Below are positions 46,377 through 55,407 of a stretch of 64,000 bases of DNA, in pieces. The translations under genes were made by a program, and so were the position numbers. This DNA is from an uncultured Alphaproteobacteria bacterium (GTDB lineage: Bacteria > Pseudomonadota > Alphaproteobacteria > HIMB59 > GCA-002718135), in assembly GCA_902525035.1 (NCBI GenBank), contig CABZFN010000001.1, forward strand, positions 164,744-228,743, in the 5' to 3' direction. The notes beneath the pieces are model-generated. The model made no database searches. It saw only the letters and a list, made by a program, of their open reading frames with translations, and was not told the DNA's origin. Numbering within the stretch: the stretch's first letter is position 1; each line of letters opens with the position of its first letter.

Positions 46377-47422
46377 AAACTATTAGAAGCTTCTACCATC
46401 ATCATTAATTTTATTTTTGCTAAATCTCTAGGTAAATGACCTAGTCCGCAATCAGGGGCAACAATTAATTGATCCTTATCAATAAACTTTAATGCATCAT
46501 TTATTCTTGAGACAATTTCTTCTTTAGTCTCAACTTGAGAGCTTGCAATTTTTATTAAACCAAAAATAACTTTCGTTTGATTAAAATCTTTTAAAAAATT
46601 TAAATTATTATACCGATGTGCATCTTCAATAGAAACTGTATCTATAATTGACTCATCTAAAGCTTTACTAATTTTACTGTAAGAGTCTAGAGGTGCTTTT
46701 GGATAATCTACCGCATCTAATTTATCAGGATAACCACAACAAATATGGGTGATTTTTTCAATACTTTGATTATTTATATTCTTAAAACATCTCTCTAAAT
46801 TTTTGATTCCAAATTTAAGAGCATTCTCAGGTTTTCTTGCAAATAACGGTTCATCGACTTGAATATATTTACATCCTGCATCAACTAGTCTTTTAATTTC
46901 TACATTAATGGCATCAGCTAAGTCTTCACCCATATGTTCATCTGAATCATAAAATGTATTTGCTATGGTATCTGTTATAGTCATTGGTCCAGGAATAGTA
47001 ATTTTCAAATCCCTATTAGTTAAACTCTGATTTTTTTTCCACTCTTCAACTAAAAAAGATTCTTTTGCTCTAACTTTTGAAGTTATTGTTGGTAACCAGC
47101 ATTTATAATTCCCTGTCCTAGCAACTTTTTCTGTGAGATTTGTAAAATCAATTCCTTCTAAATATCTACAATGATAGTGAATATAATTTTCTCTTCTAAC
47201 TTCACCATCGGTAAGGATATCAATACCACATTCCTCCTGATCACTAATTATTTCTTTTGTAGCTTTATTGAATAAGTATTCAACATTATCTCCTATCTTT
47301 TTTATTTCATCTTCATAAAATTTCGTTGGGTATTCAGTATCTGTTCCACCAAAAGCATTAAACCAATCAGTTATTTTTAAATAACTTGGTTTTGGGTAGG
47401 CACCTATAACAGTTGTTAACAT
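46373..47422 (-). CDS. MetE-like cobalamin-independent methyltransferase core protein
   Basis: A 349-residue protein equivalent to the MetE C-terminal domain. It begins TTVIGAYPKPSYL and keeps zinc-type residues in THICCGYPDK and in APDCGLGHLPRD. The MetE N-terminal domain is missing. It differs clearly from the second MetE-like protein at 31342. It lies 7 nt after the sulfatase-like gene, in one transcript. A methyl transfer to homocysteine, or a different thiol or methyl-sulfur compound, is possible. Confidence 0.78.
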   Translation of the reverse strand: MLTTVIGAYPKPSYLKITDWFNAFGGTDTEYPTKFYEDEIKKIGDNVEYLFNKATKEIISDQEECGIDILTDGEVRRENYIHYHCRYLEGIDFTNLTEKVARTGNYKCWLPTITSKVRAKESFLVEEWKKNQSLTNRDLKITIPGPMTITDTIANTFYDSDEHMGEDLADAINVEIKRLVDAGCKYIQVDEPLFARKPENALKFGIKNLERCFKNINNQSIEKITHICCGYPDKLDAVDYPKAPLDSYSKISKALDESIIDTVSIEDAHRYNNLNFLKDFNQTKVIFGLIKIASSQVETKEEIVSRINDALKFIDKDQLIVAPDCGLGHLPRDLAKIKLMMMVEASNSF

Positions 47423-47429
47423 AATTTAT

Positions 47430-48965
47430 TTATTCCATTTTTCTACTAACTGGTCCAGATTTTGTTTTAACCCCTGAGCTAGAAAGTTTTGTATTGGATA
47501 ACTGTCTTTCCTGATGAATCATTCGGTGGCTTAATAGTTTTGACACTAAATCATTTTTAATGTCACGAAATTCTTTTACTCTAGATAAATCATTAATTTC
47601 ATTAGGATCATTTTCTAAATCAAACAATAAACATGGCAATGAAGGGAAATGAACATATTTCCATTTATAATTTCTAATGACTGATAGATTACATTCTTCG
47701 GGTGCTAATTTTTTATCTTTAACAAACGAAGTGCTTTCTCTAAAATCATAATCAAAAACAACATAATCTTTATTAGATGATTTTTCATATTTATTATTGA
47801 TATTGTGCATCAGTGATTGACCATTCCAATCAATGGGGATGTCGCCACCAAGCCATTCTAGAATTGTAGGAGCAACATCTACAGATTCTGTTAAATGGTT
47901 AATTTCTTTTGGATTGTTTTGAGGCACATAAATAAATAATGGAATTCTATAAGAAGAGTCCCACCAACCTAATTTCCCCCATAAATTATTTTCATTTAAC
48001 ATCTCTCCATGATCACTAGTAAATATTATCATTGTATTCTCTTCTTGCCCTGATTCTTTAAGAGCATTCAAAATTTTACCAATATTAAAATCAACTTCAG
48101 CGCACATAGCAAAATAGACACTCATAATATTTTTGATATCTTGATCTTTTAAAAGATCATAATTAATTTCAGAGAAATTTTCTTTTAATAAAAATTTTTT
48201 ACATAACTCTTCAAGTAGTGGATGTTTTTTTGATAATTCTTTTAGTGAAATATCATTTTTAGATAAGTTAATACTATCTGGATTAAATTTACTAAACCAT
48301 GGATCTGCAACATGAAAGGGTGGGTGTGGTTTTAAAAAAGATACATGCATAAAAAATGAATCTTTAACTTTTTTTAAATCGTTAACAACTTTGTCTGCTA
48401 AAAATGCGGTGTCTGAAAATTCAGTTGGGATATAATACGGTTCATAAATATAAGCTTCATCATCTTTGGGCTTTCTTCCTTTGTATAAATCTTCAGCTTT
48501 AATAATTTCAAAACCATTTTGATTAAGATGGTTAGCCCAAGGCTCCGGTTTTCCGCCTGGTAAAACACAGCCATCATCAAATCCTTCCATTGGTGATTCG
48601 TAAGTAAAATTTTTTTCATCTTTTGGATCTAAGTATCTTGGATCCCAAGAAGTATCGGTGTATCCATAAAGACTTGGATTGTAATTTAATTTCCGAGCTT
48701 CTTTAGCGATATTTGTAAATCTTTTATCAAGAGGAGCACCATTATATACTGAACGATGTATAAATGGATATAAACCAGTTAGCATTGTAGTTCTCGAAGG
48801 ACCACACGGAATAATACCTGCAAAGTGTGATTTAAAAATAACACTTTTTTTTGCTAATTTATCCAAATTAGGAGTAAGAGCATATTGATGATTTAAAAAA
48901 CTAAAGCAATCGAAGCGCCACTGATCAGCACATATAAAAAGTACAGATTTTTTGATTTTCTTCAT
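47430..48965 (-). CDS. Sulfatase/phosphonate monoester hydrolase-type enzyme
   Basis: A 511-residue alkaline-phosphatase superfamily hydrolase. The formylglycine motif is IPCGPSRTTMLTGLYP with Cys to be converted by a formylglycine-generating enzyme (not in this window). Metal ligands appear near the start (CADQWR) and in TSDHGEMLNENNLWGK. From memory, length and the order of motifs (HPPF, PTILEWLGG, C-terminal LSHRMIHQERQL) follow phosphonate monoester hydrolases, promiscuous enzymes that cleave phosphonate, phosphodiester and sulfate esters. No signal peptide is seen, so it is probably cytoplasmic. Confidence 0.8.
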   Translation of the reverse strand: MKKIKKSVLFICADQWRFDCFSFLNHQYALTPNLDKLAKKSVIFKSHFAGIIPCGPSRTTMLTGLYPFIHRSVYNGAPLDKRFTNIAKEARKLNYNPSLYGYTDTSWDPRYLDPKDEKNFTYESPMEGFDDGCVLPGGKPEPWANHLNQNGFEIIKAEDLYKGRKPKDDEAYIYEPYYIPTEFSDTAFLADKVVNDLKKVKDSFFMHVSFLKPHPPFHVADPWFSKFNPDSINLSKNDISLKELSKKHPLLEELCKKFLLKENFSEINYDLLKDQDIKNIMSVYFAMCAEVDFNIGKILNALKESGQEENTMIIFTSDHGEMLNENNLWGKLGWWDSSYRIPLFIYVPQNNPKEINHLTESVDVAPTILEWLGGDIPIDWNGQSLMHNINNKYEKSSNKDYVVFDYDFRESTSFVKDKKLAPEECNLSVIRNYKWKYVHFPSLPCLLFDLENDPNEINDLSRVKEFRDIKNDLVSKLLSHRMIHQERQLSNTKLSSSGVKTKSGPVSRKME

Positions 48966-49059
48966 ATTTTATTAAATACTAAAGTAATTAAAAAGAAATA
49001 CACAATTTTTTAAAAAAAAACGTAATAAATTTGTCAATTATTTTTGCTAAAAGTTCAAA

Positions 49060-49093
49060 TTTGTATACAAAAAATATACACGATAAATTTATC
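49060..49093. promoter_or_regulatory. Two palindromes upstream of family-5 transporter operon
   Basis: TTTGTATACAAA (49060-49071) is a perfect 12-bp palindrome in the form typical of GntR/FadR-type operators. GATAAATTTATC (49082-49093) is a second palindrome, with centres 22 bp apart, and lies just before the AGGAGA Shine-Dalgarno. They sit in the 144-nt divergent gap between the sulfatase-like and SBP genes and may control both. No regulator gene is adjacent. Confidence 0.45.
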
Positions 49094-49109
49094 TTATAGG
49101 AGAAAATAT

Positions 49110-51164
49110 ATGTTAAAAAAAATATTCGTAGCATTGGTATTTTCTTCCGCAATGTTTGTATGGAGTGGAAGCTCTTTTGCAGGCGGTCATTGCGTAGGCT
49201 CAACCATGAGCGATGCATATACTGGCGGAAAATATCCACAGCAATATGAGTTGTCAGAATACGAAAGTGCAGCTAGTTGTACGATGAAGTTTTCAGACAA
49301 CCCAAGTATTGCTAGTATTAATGCAACAATTCAAGGGAACCCTGGAAGCTTACCTCCGGTTGAGGATAGACTACCTGATGAACCACTTGTTGTAGTGCCG
49401 TATGAATCAATTGGTAAATATGGAAACACTATTAACTTCTTATCTAATGCAACTGAAGCTGGTACTTCAGACATGCTATCTACTCGACATGTTAACTTAG
49501 TTCGTTTTGCTGATGACTTGTCAACTGTAGTTCCAAATGTTGCAAAAGATTATGAATGGAATGATGAGTTTACAACTTTAACTTTCATGTTACGAAAAGG
49601 TCATAAGTGGTCAAACGGTGAACCTTTTGTAGCTAGAGATGTTGAGTTTTGGTACGAAGACTTGATGATGAATCCAAAGATTCGTGAAAAACCATATCCA
49701 TATCTATTAGTTGGTGGTGAGCCAATGACTGTTGATGTAATTGATGATCAAACAGTAAGATTTAACTTACCATCTCCATTTCCTGGTTTACTTGCTACTT
49801 TAGCTACATCTTATAACCAAGCTTTTATGCCTTCACATTTCCTAGAACAATTCCATCCGGAAATTGATTCAAATGCTGATGCGAATGCACAAGCTTTAGG
49901 TTTTGCAGATGGCTGGGATGCTTTAGCAGCTTATTATGGCAACTCAGGTTGGACTGATACTCCAACTCCATTATTAAGAAATCCAGAGTTAGTAGATGGT
50001 TTACCATATGCTGCTTATCCTTCTTTAGAAGCTTATATGACTATTGAAGATACTACTGAAGGTAGAGTATATGCTGCAAACCCATACTTTTTCCAAGTTG
50101 ATACAGCTGGAAATCAATTACCATACATTGATTATCAAAATGAGAGATATATCAATGAAAATGAAATAAGATTATTAAAACTTGTTAATGGTGAAGTTGA
50201 TTATAAATCTCAATCTGTACAACTAGAGTCTGCTCCTCAATTATTAGATGGATCAGAGTCTGGAGGTTATAATATTCAAATCAATCCAGGTTGCGGAGCC
50301 GCACTATTTAGCTTCAACGTTACTCACCCAGACTTAGAAAAACGTAAAGTTTACGGTGATATTCGTTTCCGTCAAGCAATGTCTATGGCTCTAGATAGAA
50401 ATGAAATTAACGATGTTGCTTACTATGGTATGGGTGTTGTAGAGCAGTTCACAGGTATGTCACCAGCTCCTGATTTCGTACGTGAAGATATGAAAATGTA
50501 TATGACTCAATATGATCCAGATGCTTCTAACGCACTTCTAGATGAAGTTGGTCTTAAGGACGTTGACGGTGATGGCTTTAGAGAACTCCCTAACGGAGAG
50601 CCTTTTGCTATGAACATAGACTATGCTACTCAAGGTATAGGTGGTGTAGAAGTTGAGTTAGTTGCTCGAATGTGGAACGATGTAGGAGTTAAAACTTCTT
50701 TTAAAGAGGTAACCCCTGATGAATATCGTGGTTCACAATCTTCAAATGCATTAGATGTTCATGCTTGGGATAAAGGTCAACCATTAGCAATTATTGCAGG
50801 TGATCCTGAAACATTCAAAGCGCCTTTTGGAAACTACTTTAACCATACGCAAGGAATGTTATGGGCAGCTTATATTGATAGTAATGGTGATGAAGGTGTA
50901 GAACCTCCTCAATGGGTTTACGATTTAAGTGATGGTATTGATAAATTTCAATCATATGCTTTAGGTACACCTGAATCAAATGAGTGGGGTGAAAAAATTA
51001 CAACAATGTTAACAGAGCAAACTTTGTTAATTGGAACTGTAAAAGCACCCTTCCCAACATATCATAGAAATGCTTTGAAAAACTTTACACAATTCAAAAC
51101 AACTTCTTATGAATATTATAGAACTTATCCATATTTAGCCACTCAGTGGTGGTTAGACGAATAA
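49110..51164 (+). CDS. ABC transporter substrate-binding protein, family 5 (large)
   Basis: A 684-residue periplasmic binding protein using the ATG at 49110, preceded by AGGAGA; the longer frame from 49044 has no SD and puts 22 residues before the signal peptide. Residues 1-24 are a signal peptide ending in SSFAGG. It has the family-5 features DDLSTVVPNVAKDYEWNDEFTTLTFMLRKG and ADDQTVRFNL-like strands. At about 680 residues it is larger than DppA/OppA (about 540) and resembles oligosaccharide-type members such as those for galactosides. Ligand unknown; a sugar or sulfo-sugar is suggested by the neighbours. Confidence 0.88.
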   Translation: MLKKIFVALVFSSAMFVWSGSSFAGGHCVGSTMSDAYTGGKYPQQYELSEYESAASCTMKFSDNPSIASINATIQGNPGSLPPVEDRLPDEPLVVVPYESIGKYGNTINFLSNATEAGTSDMLSTRHVNLVRFADDLSTVVPNVAKDYEWNDEFTTLTFMLRKGHKWSNGEPFVARDVEFWYEDLMMNPKIREKPYPYLLVGGEPMTVDVIDDQTVRFNLPSPFPGLLATLATSYNQAFMPSHFLEQFHPEIDSNADANAQALGFADGWDALAAYYGNSGWTDTPTPLLRNPELVDGLPYAAYPSLEAYMTIEDTTEGRVYAANPYFFQVDTAGNQLPYIDYQNERYINENEIRLLKLVNGEVDYKSQSVQLESAPQLLDGSESGGYNIQINPGCGAALFSFNVTHPDLEKRKVYGDIRFRQAMSMALDRNEINDVAYYGMGVVEQFTGMSPAPDFVREDMKMYMTQYDPDASNALLDEVGLKDVDGDGFRELPNGEPFAMNIDYATQGIGGVEVELVARMWNDVGVKTSFKEVTPDEYRGSQSSNALDVHAWDKGQPLAIIAGDPETFKAPFGNYFNHTQGMLWAAYIDSNGDEGVEPPQWVYDLSDGIDKFQSYALGTPESNEWGEKITTMLTEQTLLIGTVKAPFPTYHRNALKNFTQFKTTSYEYYRTYPYLATQWWLDE

Positions 51165-51183
51165 GTCAACTATAAATATACTT

Positions 51184-51219
51184 AAAAGCGGCAATTTTAT
51201 ATTGCCGCTTTTCTTTTTT
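51184..51219 (+). terminator. Hairpin with T-run after SBP gene
   Basis: AAAAGCGGCAAT (51184-51195) pairs perfectly with ATTGCCGCTTTT (51201-51212) across a 5-nt loop, followed by CTTTTTT. It has intrinsic-terminator form and sits between SBP and permease genes of one operon, probably giving more SBP than permease message. The same arrangement occurs at 37524-37556. Confidence 0.9.
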
Positions 51220-51256
51220 CTACTATTCTTAAAAATCAATTAAGAGAAATCATGCG

Positions 51257-52270
51257 ATGATTAATTTTGTTCAATTTACATTTACGAGAGCATTTTTAGC
51301 TGTTGTGACTTTACTAATTGTTTGTTTCATAGTTTTTTCTTTAATGGAATTAGTGCCTGGAACATGTGCTGAGAGATACTTAGCATTTAAAAATACTCAG
51401 GGCTCTCAAATTACTTATGAAGATATTGAAGCAGAAAAAATTCGTTTAGGGTTAGATAAACCATTCCTTTATAGATATGGAAAGTGGATTTCTGACATTG
51501 TTATTAATCAAGATTTTGGTGATAGTTGTATTTTGAGAATGAATATTAATGAACTTCTTAGTGGAAGATTTACACTTTCTCTAACCATATGTTTAGTAGC
51601 ATTAATATTCTCATATCTAATTGCTATTCCTGTAGGAATTATTTCAGCCACGACAAAATACGCATCATTAGATAATACTCTAAAGTTTGTTAGTTACCTT
51701 GGCATAGCATTACCAAATTTTTTAGTGGCACTTTGTATAATGCTCTTTATGACAATCTATTATGGAGATACGATGACAGGATTATTTTCTCAGCAATATG
51801 AAAATGAACCATGGTCATCAGCAAAATTAATGGATTTTTTGGGTAGGGCGTGGTTGCCTATCTTTGTTTTGGGATGGAATGCAACTGCCTTTGCATTACA
51901 AACTGTAAGAGCTTTAATGTTAGATGAAAATGATAAGCTATATGTAATGGCAGCAAGAGCAAGAGGTGTATCAGGTATGAGTTTGCTTTGGCGTTATCCA
52001 GCTAAGCATTCTTTAGCGCCTGTGATAAATTCAATTGGTTTTGACCTTAATAGAATTTTTAGTGCACTTCCAATAGTCGCTTTAATACTAATTTTAACTG
52101 AAGCAGGAGCATTATTAATAGAAGCTCTAGCTAGATCGAATGATCAACAATTAGCAGGTGCAATTATTTTCTTACTTACAGCGACAATAGTTTTTGTTAA
52201 TTTTGTAACTGATATAATTTTAGCAATTATGGATCCAAGAATAAGAAAAGGGGTTATGGGTGGAGGTTAA
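51257..52270 (+). CDS. ABC transporter permease (DppB-like)
   Basis: A 337-residue inner-membrane permease. An N-terminal helix (about residues 9-31) is followed by a periplasmic loop and six helices with the binding-protein-dependent signature MAARARGVSGMSLLWRYPAKHSLAPVI. It pairs with the DppC-like protein encoded downstream (11-nt overlap). It is separated from the SBP gene by the hairpin at 51184. Confidence 0.9.
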   Translation: MINFVQFTFTRAFLAVVTLLIVCFIVFSLMELVPGTCAERYLAFKNTQGSQITYEDIEAEKIRLGLDKPFLYRYGKWISDIVINQDFGDSCILRMNINELLSGRFTLSLTICLVALIFSYLIAIPVGIISATTKYASLDNTLKFVSYLGIALPNFLVALCIMLFMTIYYGDTMTGLFSQQYENEPWSSAKLMDFLGRAWLPIFVLGWNATAFALQTVRALMLDENDKLYVMAARARGVSGMSLLWRYPAKHSLAPVINSIGFDLNRIFSALPIVALILILTEAGALLIEALARSNDQQLAGAIIFLLTATIVFVNFVTDIILAIMDPRIRKGVMGGG

Positions 52271-53423
52271 TTCAAGTAAAAAAGAAGCATACTATACTGC
52301 TACACAAATGCAGTTAGTTAGAACACGTTTTTTTGGGAATAGATCTGCAATGATTGCAGGTTCAATTTTACTTTTCATGATAGTATGTAGTCTATTTTCA
52401 GACTTCTTATCACCTTATGATCCGACTATTAATGGGCGTGATAAAGATTATGAAAATGGTGCTCCTCAAATACCTATGTTCTGGGATGAAAATGGATTTT
52501 CTCCAAGACCGTTTCTTCACACATTAACAAAATATAGGGGTGCAGACACAAATTTTAGATGGGTCTACAAAACTGATACTGAAAAAAGAAGATATGTTTA
52601 TTTTTTTGTAAAAGGTTGGGAATACAAAGTATTTGATTTTAAAATTAATCTTCCAGGAAAGATATTAGATTTTAAAATTCCAGGATTTACATTTCATACT
52701 CATTTATTTGGAGTAGACGAAGGCGGTATTCATCTTTTTGGTACTGATAAGGCAGGTAAAGATTTATTTAGTAGAACACTTAGTGCAATTTATGTTTCAC
52801 TTGCAGTAGGAACCCTCGGCGTATTTATATCATTTGTTTTGTCATTAATTATTGGAGGTATTTCAGGATATTATGGCGGTTGGATAGATAGTTTACTCCA
52901 AATGTTTACAGATGCAATTAGAACAGTACCTCCAATACCTCTATTTATGTGTCTCGCTGCATTTGCTCCATTAGAATGGAGTTCTGAACTTCGATTTTTC
53001 TTTATATCTTGTTTGCTAGGATTGATTTCCTGGCCAACCTTGGCAAGAAGAGTAAGAACACATTTACTTAGTGAAAGAAGTCAGGAGTATATACTAGCTG
53101 CAAAATTATGTGGAGCATCTTCAACACATATAATTGGGAGACATTTATTACCAAGCTTCACGAGTTACATAATTGTAGATTTAGTAATTAGTTTTCCATA
53201 CATGTTACTATCTGAAACTGCTCTTAGTTTTATTGGATTAGGCCTAAGAGAACCTGTGAATTCTTTAGGGGTACTTTTACAAAATGCAACAAAAGCAGAT
53301 GTACTTCTCAATTATCAATGGTACTTCATACCTGTTTTTTTTCTAGTAGTTTTAATACTGACTTTTGTCTATGTTGGTGATGGATTAAGGGATGCAGCTG
53401 ATCCACATAAGATAAACAAATGA
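52260..53423 (+). CDS. ABC transporter permease (DppC-like, with insert)
   Basis: A 387-residue permease, longer than typical DppC (about 300). The extra length lies in a periplasmic segment between helix 1 and helix 2, about residues 55-165, with RDKDYENGAPQIPMF and a GADTNFRW section, as seen in YejE-type permeases. The usual LFGTDKAGKDLFSR and EYILAAKLCGASSTHIIGRHLLP (EAA loop) motifs are present. It overlaps DppB by 11 nt and the first ATPase gene by 4 nt. Confidence 0.88.
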   Translation: MEVNSSKKEAYYTATQMQLVRTRFFGNRSAMIAGSILLFMIVCSLFSDFLSPYDPTINGRDKDYENGAPQIPMFWDENGFSPRPFLHTLTKYRGADTNFRWVYKTDTEKRRYVYFFVKGWEYKVFDFKINLPGKILDFKIPGFTFHTHLFGVDEGGIHLFGTDKAGKDLFSRTLSAIYVSLAVGTLGVFISFVLSLIIGGISGYYGGWIDSLLQMFTDAIRTVPPIPLFMCLAAFAPLEWSSELRFFFISCLLGLISWPTLARRVRTHLLSERSQEYILAAKLCGASSTHIIGRHLLPSFTSYIIVDLVISFPYMLLSETALSFIGLGLREPVNSLGVLLQNATKADVLLNYQWYFIPVFFLVVLILTFVYVGDGLRDAADPHKINK

Positions 53424-54400
53424 GTCATTTATTAGAAGTTAAAAATTTAGATGTTAAATTTGATACTGATGAAGGTCGAATAACAGCAGTAGAAAATATA
53501 TCCCTTTCCGTTGATCAAGGTGAAGTCCTTGGAATTGTTGGAGAGTCTGGGTCAGGAAAATCTGTTACTGCAAAATCAATAATGCAACTAAATCCAGGAA
53601 ATACTTCATATAACGAAGATGCACAAATAATATTGGATAATGAAAATGTTCTTAAGTTTACTTCTAAACAAGATTTGAAAAAAATTAGAGGTGGTAAAGT
53701 ATCAATGATTTTTCAAGAACCTATGGCAAGTTTTGCACCAGCTATTAAAATTGGGGCTCAAATGGTTGAGCAATTATTAATTCATAAAAATATTAATAAA
53801 GATGAGGCAAAATCTATATCTATAAATATGCTTAAAAGAGTAGGGATAGCTGATGCAGAAAAAAGGTTTAATCAATATGCATTTGAATTATCTGGAGGAA
53901 TGAGACAGAGAGCTATGATTGCAATGGCATTATCAACAATGCCTAAACTTTTATTAGCAGATGAACCAACAACAGCTTTAGATGTTACAATTCAAGCTCA
54001 AGTAATCAATTTGATTAAAGATATTATAAAAGAATACCAAATGGGAGTAATTTTTATAACTCATGATTTAGGTGTTATTGCTCAAGTAGCGGATCATGTA
54101 GCAGTGATGTATTTAGGTAGTGTGGTAGAAAAAGGTCCTGTAAATGAAATTCTTAAAAATCCAAAACATCCATATACTAAAGGATTACTTGAGGCTCTGC
54201 CTGATATAAATAATTTAGATGAGCCACTAAGACCGATACCAGGTAATATACCAAGTCCATTAGATAGACCAACAGGATGTGTGTTTAGAACTAGATGCCC
54301 TCATCCATGTGATAATTGTAGGGAAGGTAAAACTGAAATGGGTTTAATTGAAGTTGAACCAGGACACTGGGTAGATCAATGTTGTATTAATTGTGGTTAG
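53420..54400 (+). CDS. ABC transporter ATP-binding protein (DppD-like)
   Basis: A 326-residue ATPase. Walker A GESGSGKS (about residue 40), signature LSGGMRQR, Walker B LLLADEPTTALD, and switch His in IFITHDLGV are all intact. The C-terminal oligopeptide-type tail has seven cysteines (CVFRTRCPHPCDNC, then QCCINC), more than the four that usually bind an iron-sulfur cluster in Dpp/Opp ATPases. The second ATPase has the same seven. It is co-transcribed with the permeases. Confidence 0.92.
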   Translation: MSHLLEVKNLDVKFDTDEGRITAVENISLSVDQGEVLGIVGESGSGKSVTAKSIMQLNPGNTSYNEDAQIILDNENVLKFTSKQDLKKIRGGKVSMIFQEPMASFAPAIKIGAQMVEQLLIHKNINKDEAKSISINMLKRVGIADAEKRFNQYAFELSGGMRQRAMIAMALSTMPKLLLADEPTTALDVTIQAQVINLIKDIIKEYQMGVIFITHDLGVIAQVADHVAVMYLGSVVEKGPVNEILKNPKHPYTKGLLEALPDINNLDEPLRPIPGNIPSPLDRPTGCVFRTRCPHPCDNCREGKTEMGLIEVEPGHWVDQCCINCG

Positions 54401-54402
54401 TT

Positions 54403-55395
54403 ATGAGAGAGAACTTAATATCTGTAAATAATGTTTCAGTAAATTTTGATTATCAAGAGAACTTTATCTCTAAAAAACAAAAAATACATGCTGTTAACAA
54501 TATTAATATAAAAATTAAAAAAGGATCATTCTTTGGATTAGTTGGTGAATCAGGATCTGGAAAAACAACATTAGGAAGAGCAATACTTGGAGCTAATAAA
54601 ATTAGTTCTGGAAATGTTATTTTTCATGATGATGAAAGAGATTATGATTTAACAAATATCAACAAACAAGATTTAAAAGAATATAGAAAAAAAGCACAAC
54701 TAATTTTTCAGGATCCTTATGCAGCTTTAAGTCCAAGAATGACAGTAAGAGATATTATTGCTGAGCCTTTAGAAGTAATGAGAATAACTAATTCAAGGCA
54801 AGAAACTGATGATAGAGTTAGAGATATAGCATCAAAATGTAGGTTAAATTTAGAACATTTAAGAAGATTTCCCCATGCTTTTTCAGGTGGTCAAAGACAG
54901 CGCATTTCTATAGCTAGAGCCTTAGTAAGTAATCCTAAATTTATTGTTGCTGATGAAAGTGTAGCTGCTTTAGATGTTTCTATACAAGCAGATATATTAA
55001 ATCTTTTAAAACAACTCCAAAATGAACTTAATCTTACCTATTTATTTATCAGTCATGACTTAAGTGTAGTTGCTCACGTCTGTGATATAGTTGCTGTAAT
55101 GTATTTAGGACATATAGTTGAGATGGCTCCATCAAGAAAATTATTTAAAAATCCTAAACATTCATACACAAAAGCATTACTTTCATCTATCCCATCTATA
55201 GATCCAGAAAATAAATCTAGAGCGATAGAACTAAAAGGTGAGATACCAAGTGCACTAAATCCACCTTCAGGCTGTGTCTTTAGAACAAGATGTCCTAATC
55301 CTTGTGATAATTGTAGAAATGGTAATACTGAAATGGGCTTAATAGAGGTTGAGTCAGGACACTGGGTTGATCAATGTTGTGTAAATTGTAATTAA
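54403..55395 (+). CDS. ABC transporter ATP-binding protein (DppF-like)
   Basis: A 330-residue ATPase starting at the ATG at 54403, 2 nt after the previous stop; a TTG start at 54391 would overlap and adds four residues. Walker A GESGSGKTT, signature FSGGQRQR, Walker B FIVADESVAALD (Ser where Pro is usual), and FISHDLSV are present. The Cys-rich C-terminal tail matches that of the neighbour but diverges at many synonymous sites, pointing to selection on the protein rather than a recent copy. Confidence 0.9.
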   Translation: MRENLISVNNVSVNFDYQENFISKKQKIHAVNNINIKIKKGSFFGLVGESGSGKTTLGRAILGANKISSGNVIFHDDERDYDLTNINKQDLKEYRKKAQLIFQDPYAALSPRMTVRDIIAEPLEVMRITNSRQETDDRVRDIASKCRLNLEHLRRFPHAFSGGQRQRISIARALVSNPKFIVADESVAALDVSIQADILNLLKQLQNELNLTYLFISHDLSVVAHVCDIVAVMYLGHIVEMAPSRKLFKNPKHSYTKALLSSIPSIDPENKSRAIELKGEIPSALNPPSGCVFRTRCPNPCDNCRNGNTEMGLIEVESGHWVDQCCVNCN

Positions 55396-55407
55396 TTAAT
55401 TTTTATT

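Noticed and set aside
49044..49109. Upstream start for the family-5 SBP
   Set aside because: No Shine-Dalgarno, it crosses both palindromes, and it would place 22 residues ahead of a clean signal peptide; AGGAGA precedes the ATG at 49110.
54391..54402. TTG start for the second ATPase
   Set aside because: It overlaps the previous gene's stop and adds four unconserved residues; an ATG follows at 54403.
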